A stretch of 36,913 nucleotides of DNA, taken from contig JAKBZR010000026.1 in NCBI GenBank assembly GCA_021842405.1, forward strand, positions 1 through 36,913. The letters are read 5' to 3'. The notes under the pieces are model-generated. The model was not told the DNA's origin and did not search any database. It was given only the letters and a program-made list of their open reading frames with translations. Made by a program: the position numbers and the translations under genes. This DNA comes from a bacterium. GTDB taxonomy: Bacteria > Armatimonadota > Chthonomonadetes > Chthonomonadales > JAMCWF01. Positions 20,421 through 28,069 of the stretch are shown piece after piece. The first letter of the stretch is position 1. Each line of letters opens with the position of its first letter.

Positions 20421-21320
20421 ATGCGCTTACACCCGGCAGAAAGCCCGATTAAAGAGAACCGACCGTCCTCCATCTATCGTCGGCCTTGGTGGCAGGTTGC
20501 TTTGCTCCACCTTTCATTGATGGCCGGTTCGTTCCTGATGCTGCTGCCGTTTCTTTGGATGTTTATTACGTCAGTTTCAAACCCGGCTTCCGCCTTTTCT
20601 TCACCGGAGCACTTTCACTGGATACCGCACACCTGGTACTGGTCAAACTACACCGACGTGTTCCGCCGGCTCAGCGCGAACGGGATGAGCTTTTGGCTGC
20701 TCTACTGGAACAGTCTCTTTGTGGCGATCGCGGGCACCTTTGGGCAGGTGTTGACCAGCTCGATGGCCGCCTATGCCTTCGCGCGCCTTCGATTCCCGGG
20801 TCGAGAGCCGCTCTTCTTCGGCTACCTGGCCACCATGATGGTGCCCGGTTCAGTTACACTGATCCCTGTCTTTATCCTGATGCGCGATTTTCACTGGATC
20901 AATACCTACTATGCCCTCGTCATACCGGGCATATTCAGTCCGTTCGGGACCTTCATGCTTCGTCAATTTTTTATGAGCTTGCCTCGCGAGCTGGAGGAGG
21001 CGGCACGCATTGACGGGGCCAGTCTGGTTGGCATTTACTGGCGGATCACCCTGCCCCTTTCAAAGCCGGCCATCGCCACGCTGACCACCTTCACCTTTTT
21101 AGGCTACTGGGTCAGCTTTTTGTGGCCGCTGATCGTTACCGTCTCCCCGCAGATGCGTACCCTGCCGATCGGCCTGACCGTCTTTATGCAGCGCTATACG
21201 GCCGACTACAGTCAGTGGATGGCCGCTTCCGTAATGGCGACGGTGCCGATGATCCTGGTCTTTATTTTCAACCAGCGCTATTTCGTCGAGGGCATCAAGC
21301 TGAGCGGAATCAAGGGATAA
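20421..21320 (+). CDS. carbohydrate ABC transporter permease, MalG/UgpE type
   Basis: This is the second permease of the importer, 299 residues from the ATG (a GTG codon directly before it is the track's start). Six TM segments are present, and the EAA loop ELEEAARIDGASLVGIYWRITLP is at about 193-215. The C-terminal FVEGIKLSGIKG is the typical family ending (FV.GLT.GAVKG). It begins 4 nt after the MalF-type stop. The palindrome at 21334 follows its stop and probably ends the transcript. Confidence 0.92.
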   Translation: MRLHPAESPIKENRPSSIYRRPWWQVALLHLSLMAGSFLMLLPFLWMFITSVSNPASAFSSPEHFHWIPHTWYWSNYTDVFRRLSANGMSFWLLYWNSLFVAIAGTFGQVLTSSMAAYAFARLRFPGREPLFFGYLATMMVPGSVTLIPVFILMRDFHWINTYYALVIPGIFSPFGTFMLRQFFMSLPRELEEAARIDGASLVGIYWRITLPLSKPAIATLTTFTFLGYWVSFLWPLIVTVSPQMRTLPIGLTVFMQRYTADYSQWMAASVMATVPMILVFIFNQRYFVEGIKLSGIKG

Positions 21321-21333
21321 ACGGCCGGACTGG

Positions 21334-21372
21334 ATTCCCGCCATCCACTCCACTGGAGTGGATGGCGGGAAT
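21334..21372. terminator. 19-bp perfect palindrome, likely bidirectional terminator made from a repeat
   Basis: ATTCCCGCCATCCACTCCA (21334-21352) is the exact reverse complement of 21354-21372, with a single central base. The outer part GGCGGGAATGACGA belongs to the repeat class at 8373 and 19324. It lies between the convergent permease and acyl-CoA synthetase genes. No U-run follows, so termination by it is plausible but not proven. Confidence 0.65.
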
Positions 21373-21415
21373 GACGATAGGTATCGGTCATCTCAGTCCT
21401 ATCGGTCCTTTACTG

Positions 21416-22972
21416 CTATCTCTTATGAGTCGTCTCAGCAACTGCGCCGGCCAGCTCCAGCTCCTTCACCAGCAGGCGCTTCTGCACTTTGCCGGTCGCA
21501 CTGCGGGGCAAGCTGTCTCGAAAGATGATTTCGCGCGGCACTTTGTAGTTGGCCATCTGTTTTCGGCAGAAGCGCTCCATATCCCGGACGGTCACCGTTT
21601 GGCCCGGTCGCAAGACAATCGCCGCCACCACCTTTTCACCCCTCAAGGCATCCGGCATTCCCACCACCGCCACATCGGCAACCGCCGGATGGCCGGAGAG
21701 AACCTCTTCCACCTCACGCGGATAGACGTTCAATCCCGACACGATCACCATATCTTTCTTGCGGTCCACGATATAGAGGTAACCGTCCTCATCGAAGCGA
21801 CCGAGGTCGCCGGTGTGGTACCAGCCGTTTCGCATGGCCGCCGCCGTCTCTTCCGGCCGATTCAGGTAGCCCCGCATCACGTTTTCACCGCGCACCACAA
21901 TTTCACCGATTTCACCGGTCGGAAGCTCAACATCGTTGTCATCGAAGATTTTGATCTGCACGCCCGGCACCGGAAGCCCGACGCTGCCCACCTTTCTCTC
22001 CCCATCCAGCGGATTGACCGAAGTGACGGGGGAGCACTCGGTCGGTCCATCTCCCTCCAAAATTGGTTTCCCCAGCTTGGCCTCGAAAGCACTCAGGATG
22101 CTGGCCGTCATCGGCGCCCCACCGGAGACGCACATCCGCAGGCTGGATAGATCGTATTCCCGGTCGGTTGGGAAGTTTAAAAAGGCGGCGTACATGGCGG
22201 GCACCCCGCAAAATACGGTAATCCGATGCTTCTCCACCGCCTCCATCGCCCGACTCGGCAAGAAGCTGTCGAGTAGAGTCATCGTGCCGCCCAGGAAGAG
22301 CGGTAAATTCTGGCAAACGGTGGCTGCAAACGAGTGAAACAGGGGCAGCACGCACATAAAGTTGTCGTTTTCGGTGAAGGGGAGCGCTTGGGTGATTTGA
22401 CGGCAATTGACGATCAAGTTTCGGTGGGTCAGCAGCGCGCCCTTCGGACGGCCGGTGGTTCCGGAGGTGTAGATGCAGATCGCGATATCTTCCTCGCGGA
22501 TCGTGTTTTCCGGCCGCTGCGCTCCATCTTTATCCGCCAGCCACTGGGACCAGGGGGTGGCGCGATGGTCGGTCGTTTCAGCGCCCACGCTTACAATGAA
22601 GGCGCGCGGCTGATTTCGAGTCGCCAGCGCCGCCTCGACGTTCGGGACCAGCGACTCGGCGGTAAAGACTCCCTTCACCTTGGCATCTCCCCAGATATAG
22701 GCCAGTTCGGGCGGCTTCAGCATCGGGTTCGAAGGCACCGCCACCGCCCCGATTGCGGTGATCGCGTAATAGGCGATCACCACTTCAGGGCAGTTCGGCA
22801 GCAGCAGCGCCACGAAATCACCGGGTTGGATACCGGCATCGCGCAAGGCATCCGCGCATCGCCAAATAGATTGGGCAAACTCACAGTAAGAAATAAGTTG
22901 GTCCCGGTAGATGATGGCATGATGGTCGGCTCGATTCTGTTCACCGATCTTGACGATATCTCTTAGCAGCAT
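21416..22972 (-). CDS. long-chain acyl-CoA synthetase (AMP-forming, FadD-like)
   Basis: The enzyme activates a carboxylate (probably a fatty acid) to an acyl-AMP and then a CoA thioester. The 518-residue protein has the P-loop-like IYTSGTTGRPKGALLTHRN (about 168-186), the aromatic/adenine motif EGDGPTECSPV, YHTGDLGRFDEDGYLYIVDRKKD (about 388-410) and GLNVYPREVEEVL. The catalytic lysine motif SATGKVQKRLL is at about 492-502. AAGGAG 6 nt before the ATG fixes the start. It is monocistronic. Family membership is certain; chain length and substrate are not, and the symbol is left open for that reason. Confidence 0.93.
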   Translation of the reverse strand: MLLRDIVKIGEQNRADHHAIIYRDQLISYCEFAQSIWRCADALRDAGIQPGDFVALLLPNCPEVVIAYYAITAIGAVAVPSNPMLKPPELAYIWGDAKVKGVFTAESLVPNVEAALATRNQPRAFIVSVGAETTDHRATPWSQWLADKDGAQRPENTIREEDIAICIYTSGTTGRPKGALLTHRNLIVNCRQITQALPFTENDNFMCVLPLFHSFAATVCQNLPLFLGGTMTLLDSFLPSRAMEAVEKHRITVFCGVPAMYAAFLNFPTDREYDLSSLRMCVSGGAPMTASILSAFEAKLGKPILEGDGPTECSPVTSVNPLDGERKVGSVGLPVPGVQIKIFDDNDVELPTGEIGEIVVRGENVMRGYLNRPEETAAAMRNGWYHTGDLGRFDEDGYLYIVDRKKDMVIVSGLNVYPREVEEVLSGHPAVADVAVVGMPDALRGEKVVAAIVLRPGQTVTVRDMERFCRKQMANYKVPREIIFRDSLPRSATGKVQKRLLVKELELAGAVAETTHKR

Positions 22973-22990
22973 TCTTTCTCCTTATGCAAA

Positions 22991-23019
22991 ATTACTCCCT
23001 CAGAACTGAACTGTTACAA
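22991..23019 (-). promoter_or_regulatory. probable acyl-CoA synthetase promoter with an element end in its spacer
   Basis: On the minus strand TTGTAA (23019-23014), a 17-nt spacer and AGTAAT (22996-22991) are correctly spaced, about 20 nt before the start codon. The spacer, CAGTTCAGTTCTGAGGG, is itself a copy of the element terminus. The -35 box is exactly 8 nt from the left end of the full element at 23028. The -10 box is weak. Confidence 0.5.
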
Positions 23020-23027
23020 ACGGGCGA

Positions 23028-23162
23028 ATGAGTTCAGTTCTGAGGGAATCATTTACGACCATATTGGATGCACCCCCACCCTAACCCTCCCCCGTAAACG
23101 GGGGAGGGGATTAAGAGGGACTGGGGGGCGAACGAAAATCACTCCCGCAGAACTGAGCTCTT
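23028..23162 (+). repeat. AAGAGTTCAGTT element, full copy 2 (subtype b)
   Basis: The left end is ATGAGTTCAGTTCTGAGGG and the right end CCCGCAGAACTGAGCTCTT. The core CCTCCCCC-GTAAAC-GGGGGAGG can fold into a hairpin or, from GGGGGAGGGG to GGGGGG (23100-23128), a G-quadruplex. The internal sequence (TTTACGACCATATTGGATG) is nearly identical to copy 3 at 27884. It lies between the divergent acyl-CoA synthetase and phosphatase genes. Confidence 0.85.
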
Positions 23163-23314
23163 TCAAACGGGCTCAACTCCAGCTTGGTGCCATAATATTG
23201 ATTGATATATGAATCCAGAACCCATTGCGAGGTCAGACTGACTGTCTGATCTCATTAATTCAAATAAAGGCTTTTATTTTGTCCTCCAAACCAAATCCGG
23301 GATCCGCCTTTCAC

Positions 23315-24082
23315 ATGGCTACACCCGATCGGTACAATGACGATACGCCCGCGCCCTACGACATTATCGGCGATGTGCACGGCTGCCGGAACGAGCTGAT
23401 CTCGCTGGTATACCGATTGGGATATCAACCGGACGGCTCGCATCCGGCCGATCGCCGCCTCATTTTCCTGGGCGACCTGGTGAACCGGGGCTACGCCAAC
23501 GTTCAAACCGCCGAGTGGGTGACTCAGGGCGTGTTGGCTCATCGCCTCCTATTCATCCCCGGAAATAACGACTGGGATCTGGTCAAATGGCTGAGAGGGG
23601 AGAATAACAAGCTGTCGCCGGGTCTGCTTGCAACCATCCGAGAGCTTGCCGGCGGTCAGATCAACTCCCCTTTCAGTCTTGCATTTCAAGAGATCGTTCA
23701 ATCGGCTCCACCGTACTTGATACTGGATCGTGGCCGGTTAATCGTCGCCCACGCCGGTATCGAGGCCGATCGCATCGGAAAAACCGATCCCGAAACCATT
23801 CATTTTACTCTACACGGTGAAAAGATCGGAGTGGAAGAGGCCACCGGCCGGATCATTCGGCGCGATTGGGCGGCCGATTACAGCGGTTCCGCCTTCATTG
23901 TATATGGCCACACGCCGGTAGAGCGGGCTGAAATCCGTAATTCCACCATCAATATTGATACCGGATGCGTACTGGGCGGCTATTTAACCGCTTTTCGCTG
24001 GCCCGAGAAGGAGATCGTCCAGGTTCAATCCGGCTACGACTGGCGCCAAATCCGCCCCCAGGCCGAAGAATCGCAGGAATGA
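23315..24082 (+). CDS. PrpE/ApaH-like metallophosphatase (bis(5'-nucleosyl)-tetraphosphatase type)
   Basis: This calcineurin-like phosphoesterase, related to PrpE and the Pnkp phosphatase domain, would hydrolyse dinucleoside polyphosphates or phosphoproteins. All metal-binding motifs are present: GDVHGC, GDLVNRG, GNND, then AHAG and GHTP with INIDTG near the end. ATG 23315 puts the first motif 17 residues from the N-terminus, as is usual. Alternative starts are TTG 23279, with AAAGG at good spacing, and the track's TTG 23225. It is downstream of repeat copy 2, and no clear promoter was found. Confidence 0.85.
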   Translation: MATPDRYNDDTPAPYDIIGDVHGCRNELISLVYRLGYQPDGSHPADRRLIFLGDLVNRGYANVQTAEWVTQGVLAHRLLFIPGNNDWDLVKWLRGENNKLSPGLLATIRELAGGQINSPFSLAFQEIVQSAPPYLILDRGRLIVAHAGIEADRIGKTDPETIHFTLHGEKIGVEEATGRIIRRDWAADYSGSAFIVYGHTPVERAEIRNSTINIDTGCVLGGYLTAFRWPEKEIVQVQSGYDWRQIRPQAEESQE

Positions 24083-24093
24083 TTCTAAAATAG

Positions 24094-24300
24094 ATGATTG
24101 ACAAAGTCGCTGGCGCCCACCGCTTCGTCATTCCCACGTAAGCGGGAATCCAGACCGATGCGGAAATTCTTCTGTCATTGCGAGAGACCGCGAAGCAATC
24201 TCCTCTTGCGGAGGGGGATTGCTGAATGGGTTCAGTTCTCTGGGCAATTTAAGCAGGAGGCCCTCACTCCCTGCCTACCGGCAGGCAGACCGGAATGACG
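24094..24300. repeat. mosaic of short interspersed repeats in a convergent gap
   Basis: The 267-bp gap between the phosphatase and the nucleotidyltransferase is almost wholly repeat-derived. 24107-24152 holds CGCCCACCGCTTCGTCATTCCC and CGGGAATCCAGA, the inverse of the repeat at 8373. 24174-24224 holds GTCATTGCGAGAGACCGCGA and a hairpin flanked by AGCAATC/GATTGCT, a motif common in many bacterial genomes. 24226-24262 is a left-end fragment of the AAGAGTTCAGTT element (ATGGGTTCAGTTCTCTGGGC). 24271-24300 holds CTGCCT-ACCGG-CAGGCAG followed by ACCGGAATGACGA. Confidence 0.7.
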
Positions 24301-24349
24301 ATGTTGGAGGAATTGCCGTATTTTTTCAACATCCACCCTCCTATGCGAA

Positions 24350-25150
24350 TTACGGCTCTTTAGGACCAGCCAGCAGTGACTGGGCGACCAGCAGATCGGC
24401 CGGGCGGTCCACATCGGTTGCGATTTCGGGCCGTTTACAAATCAGTGCGCACGCCCGCCCGCCGATCAGACGTGATATCTCTCCCTCCAGCTTCGCCACC
24501 GAAAGCAGGTTGGGCGATAACAACTGGGAAAGCAGGAAGCGGACGACCGTTTGGAACCCGATCATCATGCCCAGCCGCAGCGGGCTTTTGCGGGCGCTAT
24601 AGGCTTGAGCGATGCGGTCCCGATTTTGCTGCAAGAAGTGGGGGCGCAGCAGCACCATATTGCCGCCGGTGAAATTGCCCTCCTTCAGGCGCAGGGCGGT
24701 GCGTTTCATGCCCGGAAAACGTTGAGCGCAGAGCTCCATCGGCACGATCGGGTAGACCATATCGGCCTCCAAATCCAGCGCTTCCCGCACGAAATCGCAA
24801 ACCACTTCAGGATTGATAAAAGGGATGTCGGCGGTTGAGACGAGAACTCGTGAGGTCTCGGTCACCTGTCCGAAGCCGGCGAAGAGGTTGCCGACGAATC
24901 CCTCATCGTTCTGGATCACCGAGATCGGCGCCGGTGCATTTTCCCTCTTGTATTGCCAGCGATCTTTGGTGCCGACGACGATCATCCGGCTGATCGCACC
25001 GGATTTCTCGATCGCATCAATCACCCAATCGAGCATCGGTAGGCCGTTCAGCGGCACCAGCGATTTGCGAGTCTCCCCGCTTGCCTGCGCCATCTCATCT
25101 CCGCAATTTCCCCCAGCCAGAATAACGGCTGGAATGGGTCCTTCATTCAT
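24350..25150 (-). CDS. MobA-like nucleotidyltransferase (NTP_transf_3)
   Basis: The protein would transfer a nucleotidyl group to a small phosphorylated acceptor. The N-terminus has the family signature PAVILAGG (about 6-13) and KSLVPLNGLPMLDWVIDAI, then a STADIPFI metal-binding Asp motif and ATDVDRPADL near the end, as in GlmU/MobA-type enzymes. I start it at ATG 25150 (MNEGPIPAVILAGG) because the longer ORF lies entirely within ispE. That start overlaps the ispE stop by 8 nt, so the two are coupled. The acceptor is unknown; with ispE adjacent, a role in cofactor or lipid precursor synthesis is possible. The Gly-rich loop has an insertion (GGNCGDEMAQASGETRK). Confidence 0.8.
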   Translation of the reverse strand: MNEGPIPAVILAGGNCGDEMAQASGETRKSLVPLNGLPMLDWVIDAIEKSGAISRMIVVGTKDRWQYKRENAPAPISVIQNDEGFVGNLFAGFGQVTETSRVLVSTADIPFINPEVVCDFVREALDLEADMVYPIVPMELCAQRFPGMKRTALRLKEGNFTGGNMVLLRPHFLQQNRDRIAQAYSARKSPLRLGMMIGFQTVVRFLLSQLLSPNLLSVAKLEGEISRLIGGRACALICKRPEIATDVDRPADLLVAQSLLAGPKEP

Positions 25151-26033
25151 ATTGCAGAGCCTCGTTCCGCCCAACCGTGCAAGCGATAAACACGCGGCTA
25201 TATTTTTTTTGCATGAGGCGCGCCACCTTCTCGGCGTGTGTAGCGCTGCCGAGCATACCGAAAACCGCCGATCCGCTGCCGGCCAGCCTGGCATTGATGC
25301 AGCCGGCCATCATGAAATCGTCGTAGAGAATGGCCAGATCCCGATAGCGCTCGAAGGCCCACGGTTCGAAATCATTGCCGGTCCGCATGATGATCTCCTC
25401 AGCCGATCCCTTGTTGATGGCAGCCTCCATCTTGTGAGTGGCGCGCTGTGATTCCCGATCCGGGATGGCGTCCAGCGCGGCATAGGCCTCCGCCGTCGAA
25501 ACGCCGATGTCCGGCTTTACCAACACCATCCAAAGCGGCGGTGTATCCACTAACGGGGTGATAACCTCGCCGCGGCCGCGCACCGATGCGGCCCCACCAG
25601 TCAAAAAAAACGGCACATCCGATCCCAACTCGGCGGCAATTTGATGGAGCTCTCCGGCGGTAAGGGGTGAGTTGTGAAGGCGATTGATCAGCCGGAGCGC
25701 GGTGGCGGCATCCGAGCTCCCGCCGCCCAGTCCGGCTTGCATCGGAATCCGTTTCTCCAGATGAATGTCCAGTCCTCGCCTTAATTTCAAGTTCATCCCA
25801 TCCGCTGCTTCATAAAACAGGCGGGCCGCTCGAACGACCAGGTTCCCCTCGCCACCGGGCACCGATGAATCGCGGCAGTAGAACCGAATCTCTTCGCTTT
25901 CCGATTGTGAGATGATCAGTCCATCGGCCAGCGAGATATTGACCATCACGCTGGCCAGATGATGATAACCATCGGGGTGACGGCTTAGGATATCGAGCGT
26001 TAAATTGACTTTGGCGAAACAGAGTGATGTCAT
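25143..26033 (-). CDS. ispE: 4-diphosphocytidyl-2-C-methyl-D-erythritol kinase IspE
   Basis: IspE phosphorylates CDP-ME in the MEP route to isoprenoids. This 296-residue GHMP kinase shows the substrate-binding AKVNLTLDILSRHPDGYHHL at its N-terminus and the ATP loop PMQAGLGGGSSDAATALRLI (about 95-114). The C-terminal GSGSAVFG (about 249-256) is the third GHMP motif. ATG 26033 is preferred to the TTG immediately before it. It is separated by 89 bp of AT-rich DNA from the TPR gene upstream, and overlaps the nucleotidyltransferase gene downstream. Confidence 0.96.
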   Translation of the reverse strand: MTSLCFAKVNLTLDILSRHPDGYHHLASVMVNISLADGLIISQSESEEIRFYCRDSSVPGGEGNLVVRAARLFYEAADGMNLKLRRGLDIHLEKRIPMQAGLGGGSSDAATALRLINRLHNSPLTAGELHQIAAELGSDVPFFLTGGAASVRGRGEVITPLVDTPPLWMVLVKPDIGVSTAEAYAALDAIPDRESQRATHKMEAAINKGSAEEIIMRTGNDFEPWAFERYRDLAILYDDFMMAGCINARLAGSGSAVFGMLGSATHAEKVARLMQKKYSRVFIACTVGRNEALQYE

Positions 26034-26122
26034 CAATTTCGAGAAGCTGGATTAAAAGGGTTCAACTTTATTGGAATAGCAGTTTGGTATTGTTTCTTTT
26101 CGAGTAAATCATTTCGCGGTAG

Positions 26123-27232
26123 CTATCCATCACGAAGGTAGTCATCCATACAGATTTGAGCATCGTTGAATTGGGACTGCGATTCATAGAGCTTAATCAA
26201 TGCATCATAGGCGGACTTCAGCTCCCGCCGTTTGCGAGCCAGGCTCAGCGCGTTCAAGTACTCCCGTTCCGCATCCGCCATCTCTCCGTACTTTTGGAAG
26301 AAGCGGCCTACGTTCAAGCGGGCGTAGAGGTTTCGCAGCAATTTTTCTTCGGCCAGCATCCACAAGGGATCCGCCTGTAAAGCGGGCTCGATGTATTCCG
26401 CGTGATCCATTAATTTCTGTGCCGCCAGTAATGGGATCACCCCGTCCGGATGCTCGAAGCCGAGATCCCAGTTATCGGAGGTTGTATTAAACGGGAAGAG
26501 CGTGTGAATCGTATGCCACCAAAACCGAGCCGCGCGCTCATAATCTCCTTGCACGAAGTAGGCTTCCGCCGCCAGATAGCTGCAGTCACCGAACCAGGGT
26601 GCCGATTCGGAGGCGCGGTAAAAGAAATCCAGCGCCCGCTCGGGGTTGCTATTGCCCAGCGCCACGCATCCCAGACGGCAAAGTGAGGCCACGTTCTGTG
26701 CATCCCAACGCAACATCTCGGAATCAAACTCTTGCTGGTTGCGGACAACCGTTTGATTGAGCTGATAATGGGGGAGTTTGGCCAGCGCCGCCATATCATT
26801 TCGATTCGGACCGGTCGTTTCACTCTCTTCTTCAAAATCGTCTTCATAGCGATCAACGAGCAGTAGCCAGTGCAGGAATGACTGGAATTTACTGGTGATC
26901 GGTTGATAGCAGCCCATCCAGAGCGGTTTGCCGCTCGCTTCGAGGCCGAGCGGCAGCTTCTCATAACGCAGGATGGGGGGATCAGGGGCTCCGCGGCGGG
27001 CTAAGAAGCCGTAAACCCGCTCGAAGCTGTCCATCGCAAAGGGAACGAAGCGGGGCAACATACCGCACCAGCGCAGATAGCCGCCCACAATCTCTTCGAG
27101 TGAGAAGAATTCCACCCCTCCAAAACAGGGCGACTCCCATTGATAGTACAGTTCGGTCATCACCGGCGGTACGGCCAGGTCGTACCGCTCCTGGAGCTTC
27201 TGGTTGTAGCTGCGAACGGTTCTTGCGTTCAT
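26123..27232 (-). CDS. SUKH/SMI1-like plus TPR-like protein of unknown function
   Basis: Counted from ATG 27232 (MNARTVRSYNQKLQERYD), this is a 369-residue protein. The first 110 residues or so look like a SMI1/KNR4 (SUKH) fold: LAVPPVMTELYYQW, FFSLEEIVGGYLRWC, RFVPFAMDSFERVYGFL. The rest is helical, with TPR-like pairs (ALDFFYRASESAPWFGDCSYLAAEAYFVQGDYERAARFWW; YGEMADAEREYLNALSLARKR). SUKH domains are often immunity proteins for polymorphic toxins but also occur in housekeeping roles. The start overlaps the DUF402 stop by 4 nt (ATGA), so the pair is coupled. The track's longer N-terminus lies inside the DUF402 gene. The SUKH call was made by eye and is moderate. Confidence 0.6.
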   Translation of the reverse strand: MNARTVRSYNQKLQERYDLAVPPVMTELYYQWESPCFGGVEFFSLEEIVGGYLRWCGMLPRFVPFAMDSFERVYGFLARRGAPDPPILRYEKLPLGLEASGKPLWMGCYQPITSKFQSFLHWLLLVDRYEDDFEEESETTGPNRNDMAALAKLPHYQLNQTVVRNQQEFDSEMLRWDAQNVASLCRLGCVALGNSNPERALDFFYRASESAPWFGDCSYLAAEAYFVQGDYERAARFWWHTIHTLFPFNTTSDNWDLGFEHPDGVIPLLAAQKLMDHAEYIEPALQADPLWMLAEEKLLRNLYARLNVGRFFQKYGEMADAEREYLNALSLARKRRELKSAYDALIKLYESQSQFNDAQICMDDYLRDG

Positions 27233-27723
27233 TGCCGGGCGGCTCGCGCGCCGTTTCGAAGGTAGGGCTGGATGGAGGTCGGCGGAAAGTTTAACGGGCA
27301 GTAGTGGCCGTGAAGGTACTCTTCCAGAAATTGTTGCAGTGACATCAGCGTATCGGCCAATTCGCCGGACGTTATGTGGCCGTCTTCCCACTGATCAATG
27401 AGCTCATGCAGATCAATAATGCGGTACTTTCGGGGATCGGCGCCGATCCAGATATCGATAGCCATATCGGTGACGCGATAGTAATCGGGTTCCGTGCATT
27501 CAACCTTCACCAAATCCACGTACCAATCCCGGTCCGTATCCCGTTGGAAATGAGTCAATCTCACCCCCGAAGTGATTAAAACGAAGGAGGGAACTCCATT
27601 CATTAATCGGAGGACATAGCCGTCGGAGTACGCACGGCATACTCGATTGCGGCGCGGCTCTTTGCGCCATACCAACTCGACCTGAACTAATTTATTGGTT
27701 GTATTGCTTTTTATTGTGTTCAC
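27229..27723 (-). CDS. DUF402 domain protein
   Basis: This 164-residue protein has the DUF402 (FomD/NtdP-like) core: DWYVDLVKVECTEPDYYRVTDMAIDIWI (about 66-93), then RKYRIIDLHELIDQWEDGHIT. Characterised members are nucleoside-phosphate or CDP-ester hydrolases that use conserved Tyr and Asp residues and divalent metal, so a small phosphohydrolase is likely. It starts at GTG 27723, with a weak AGG site upstream. It heads a minus-strand operon with the SUKH/TPR gene and possibly ispE. A perfect inverted repeat overlies its promoter. The substrate is unknown. Confidence 0.8.
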   Translation of the reverse strand: MNTIKSNTTNKLVQVELVWRKEPRRNRVCRAYSDGYVLRLMNGVPSFVLITSGVRLTHFQRDTDRDWYVDLVKVECTEPDYYRVTDMAIDIWIGADPRKYRIIDLHELIDQWEDGHITSGELADTLMSLQQFLEEYLHGHYCPLNFPPTSIQPYLRNGARAARQ

Positions 27724-27740
27724 GATTTCAACCTGAAAAA

Positions 27741-27773
27741 TGAAATAAAATCAGTAACACGGTTTTATTTCAA
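27741..27773 (-). promoter_or_regulatory. DUF402 operon promoter overlapped by a perfect inverted repeat (operator candidate)
   Basis: On the minus strand TTGAAA (27773-27768), a 17-nt spacer and TTTTAT (27750-27745) form a plausible promoter ending about 20 nt before the GTG. TGAAATAAAA (27741-27750) and TTTTATTTCA (27763-27772) form a perfect 10-bp inverted repeat with a 12-nt gap that covers both boxes, as a repressor dimer site would. The rest of 27774-27883 holds nothing recognisable. Confidence 0.5.
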
Positions 27774-27883
27774 CGGCCGCCGATGGAAATCCTGCTTGCC
27801 ACACTTCATTATTTAACGGCTTCAATGGAGTCACCGCGGTTGCAACTTGGTGATTTGTATGCTACCCTAGTAAAAAATGTAGT

Positions 27884-28020
27884 AAGAGTTCAGTTCTGTG
27901 GGGAATTATTTACGACCATATTGGATGCACCCCCACCCTAACCCTCCCCCGTAAACGGGGGAGGGGATTAAGAGGGACTGGGGGGGCAAACGAAAATCAC
28001 TCCCATAAAACTAAACTCTT
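27884..28020 (+). repeat. AAGAGTTCAGTT element, full copy 3 (subtype b)
   Basis: This 137-bp copy runs from AAGAGTTCAGTTCTGTGGGG to CCCATAAAACTAAACTCTT. Its body is nearly identical to copy 2, including CCCTCCCCCGTAAACGGGGG and the G-run series at 27957-27986. It lies in the 346-bp divergent gap between the DUF402 gene and rarA. Unlike copies 1 and 2, no clear -35 box is found 8 nt from either end. Confidence 0.85.
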
Positions 28021-28069
28021 ACATCAATCGTACCACCCCACCAATCGGGTGGACTGCAGGTTAAGCGAG

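Noticed and set aside
25151-25294. 48-residue N-terminal extension of the nucleotidyltransferase
   Set aside because: It is the antisense-free shadow of ispE in another frame; the AVILAGG motif normally starts within ten residues of the N-terminus.
28021-28069. rarA promoter 8 nt from the right end of element copy 3
   Set aside because: No sequence close to TTGACA or TATAAT occurs at the expected positions, so this copy does not support the spacing rule.
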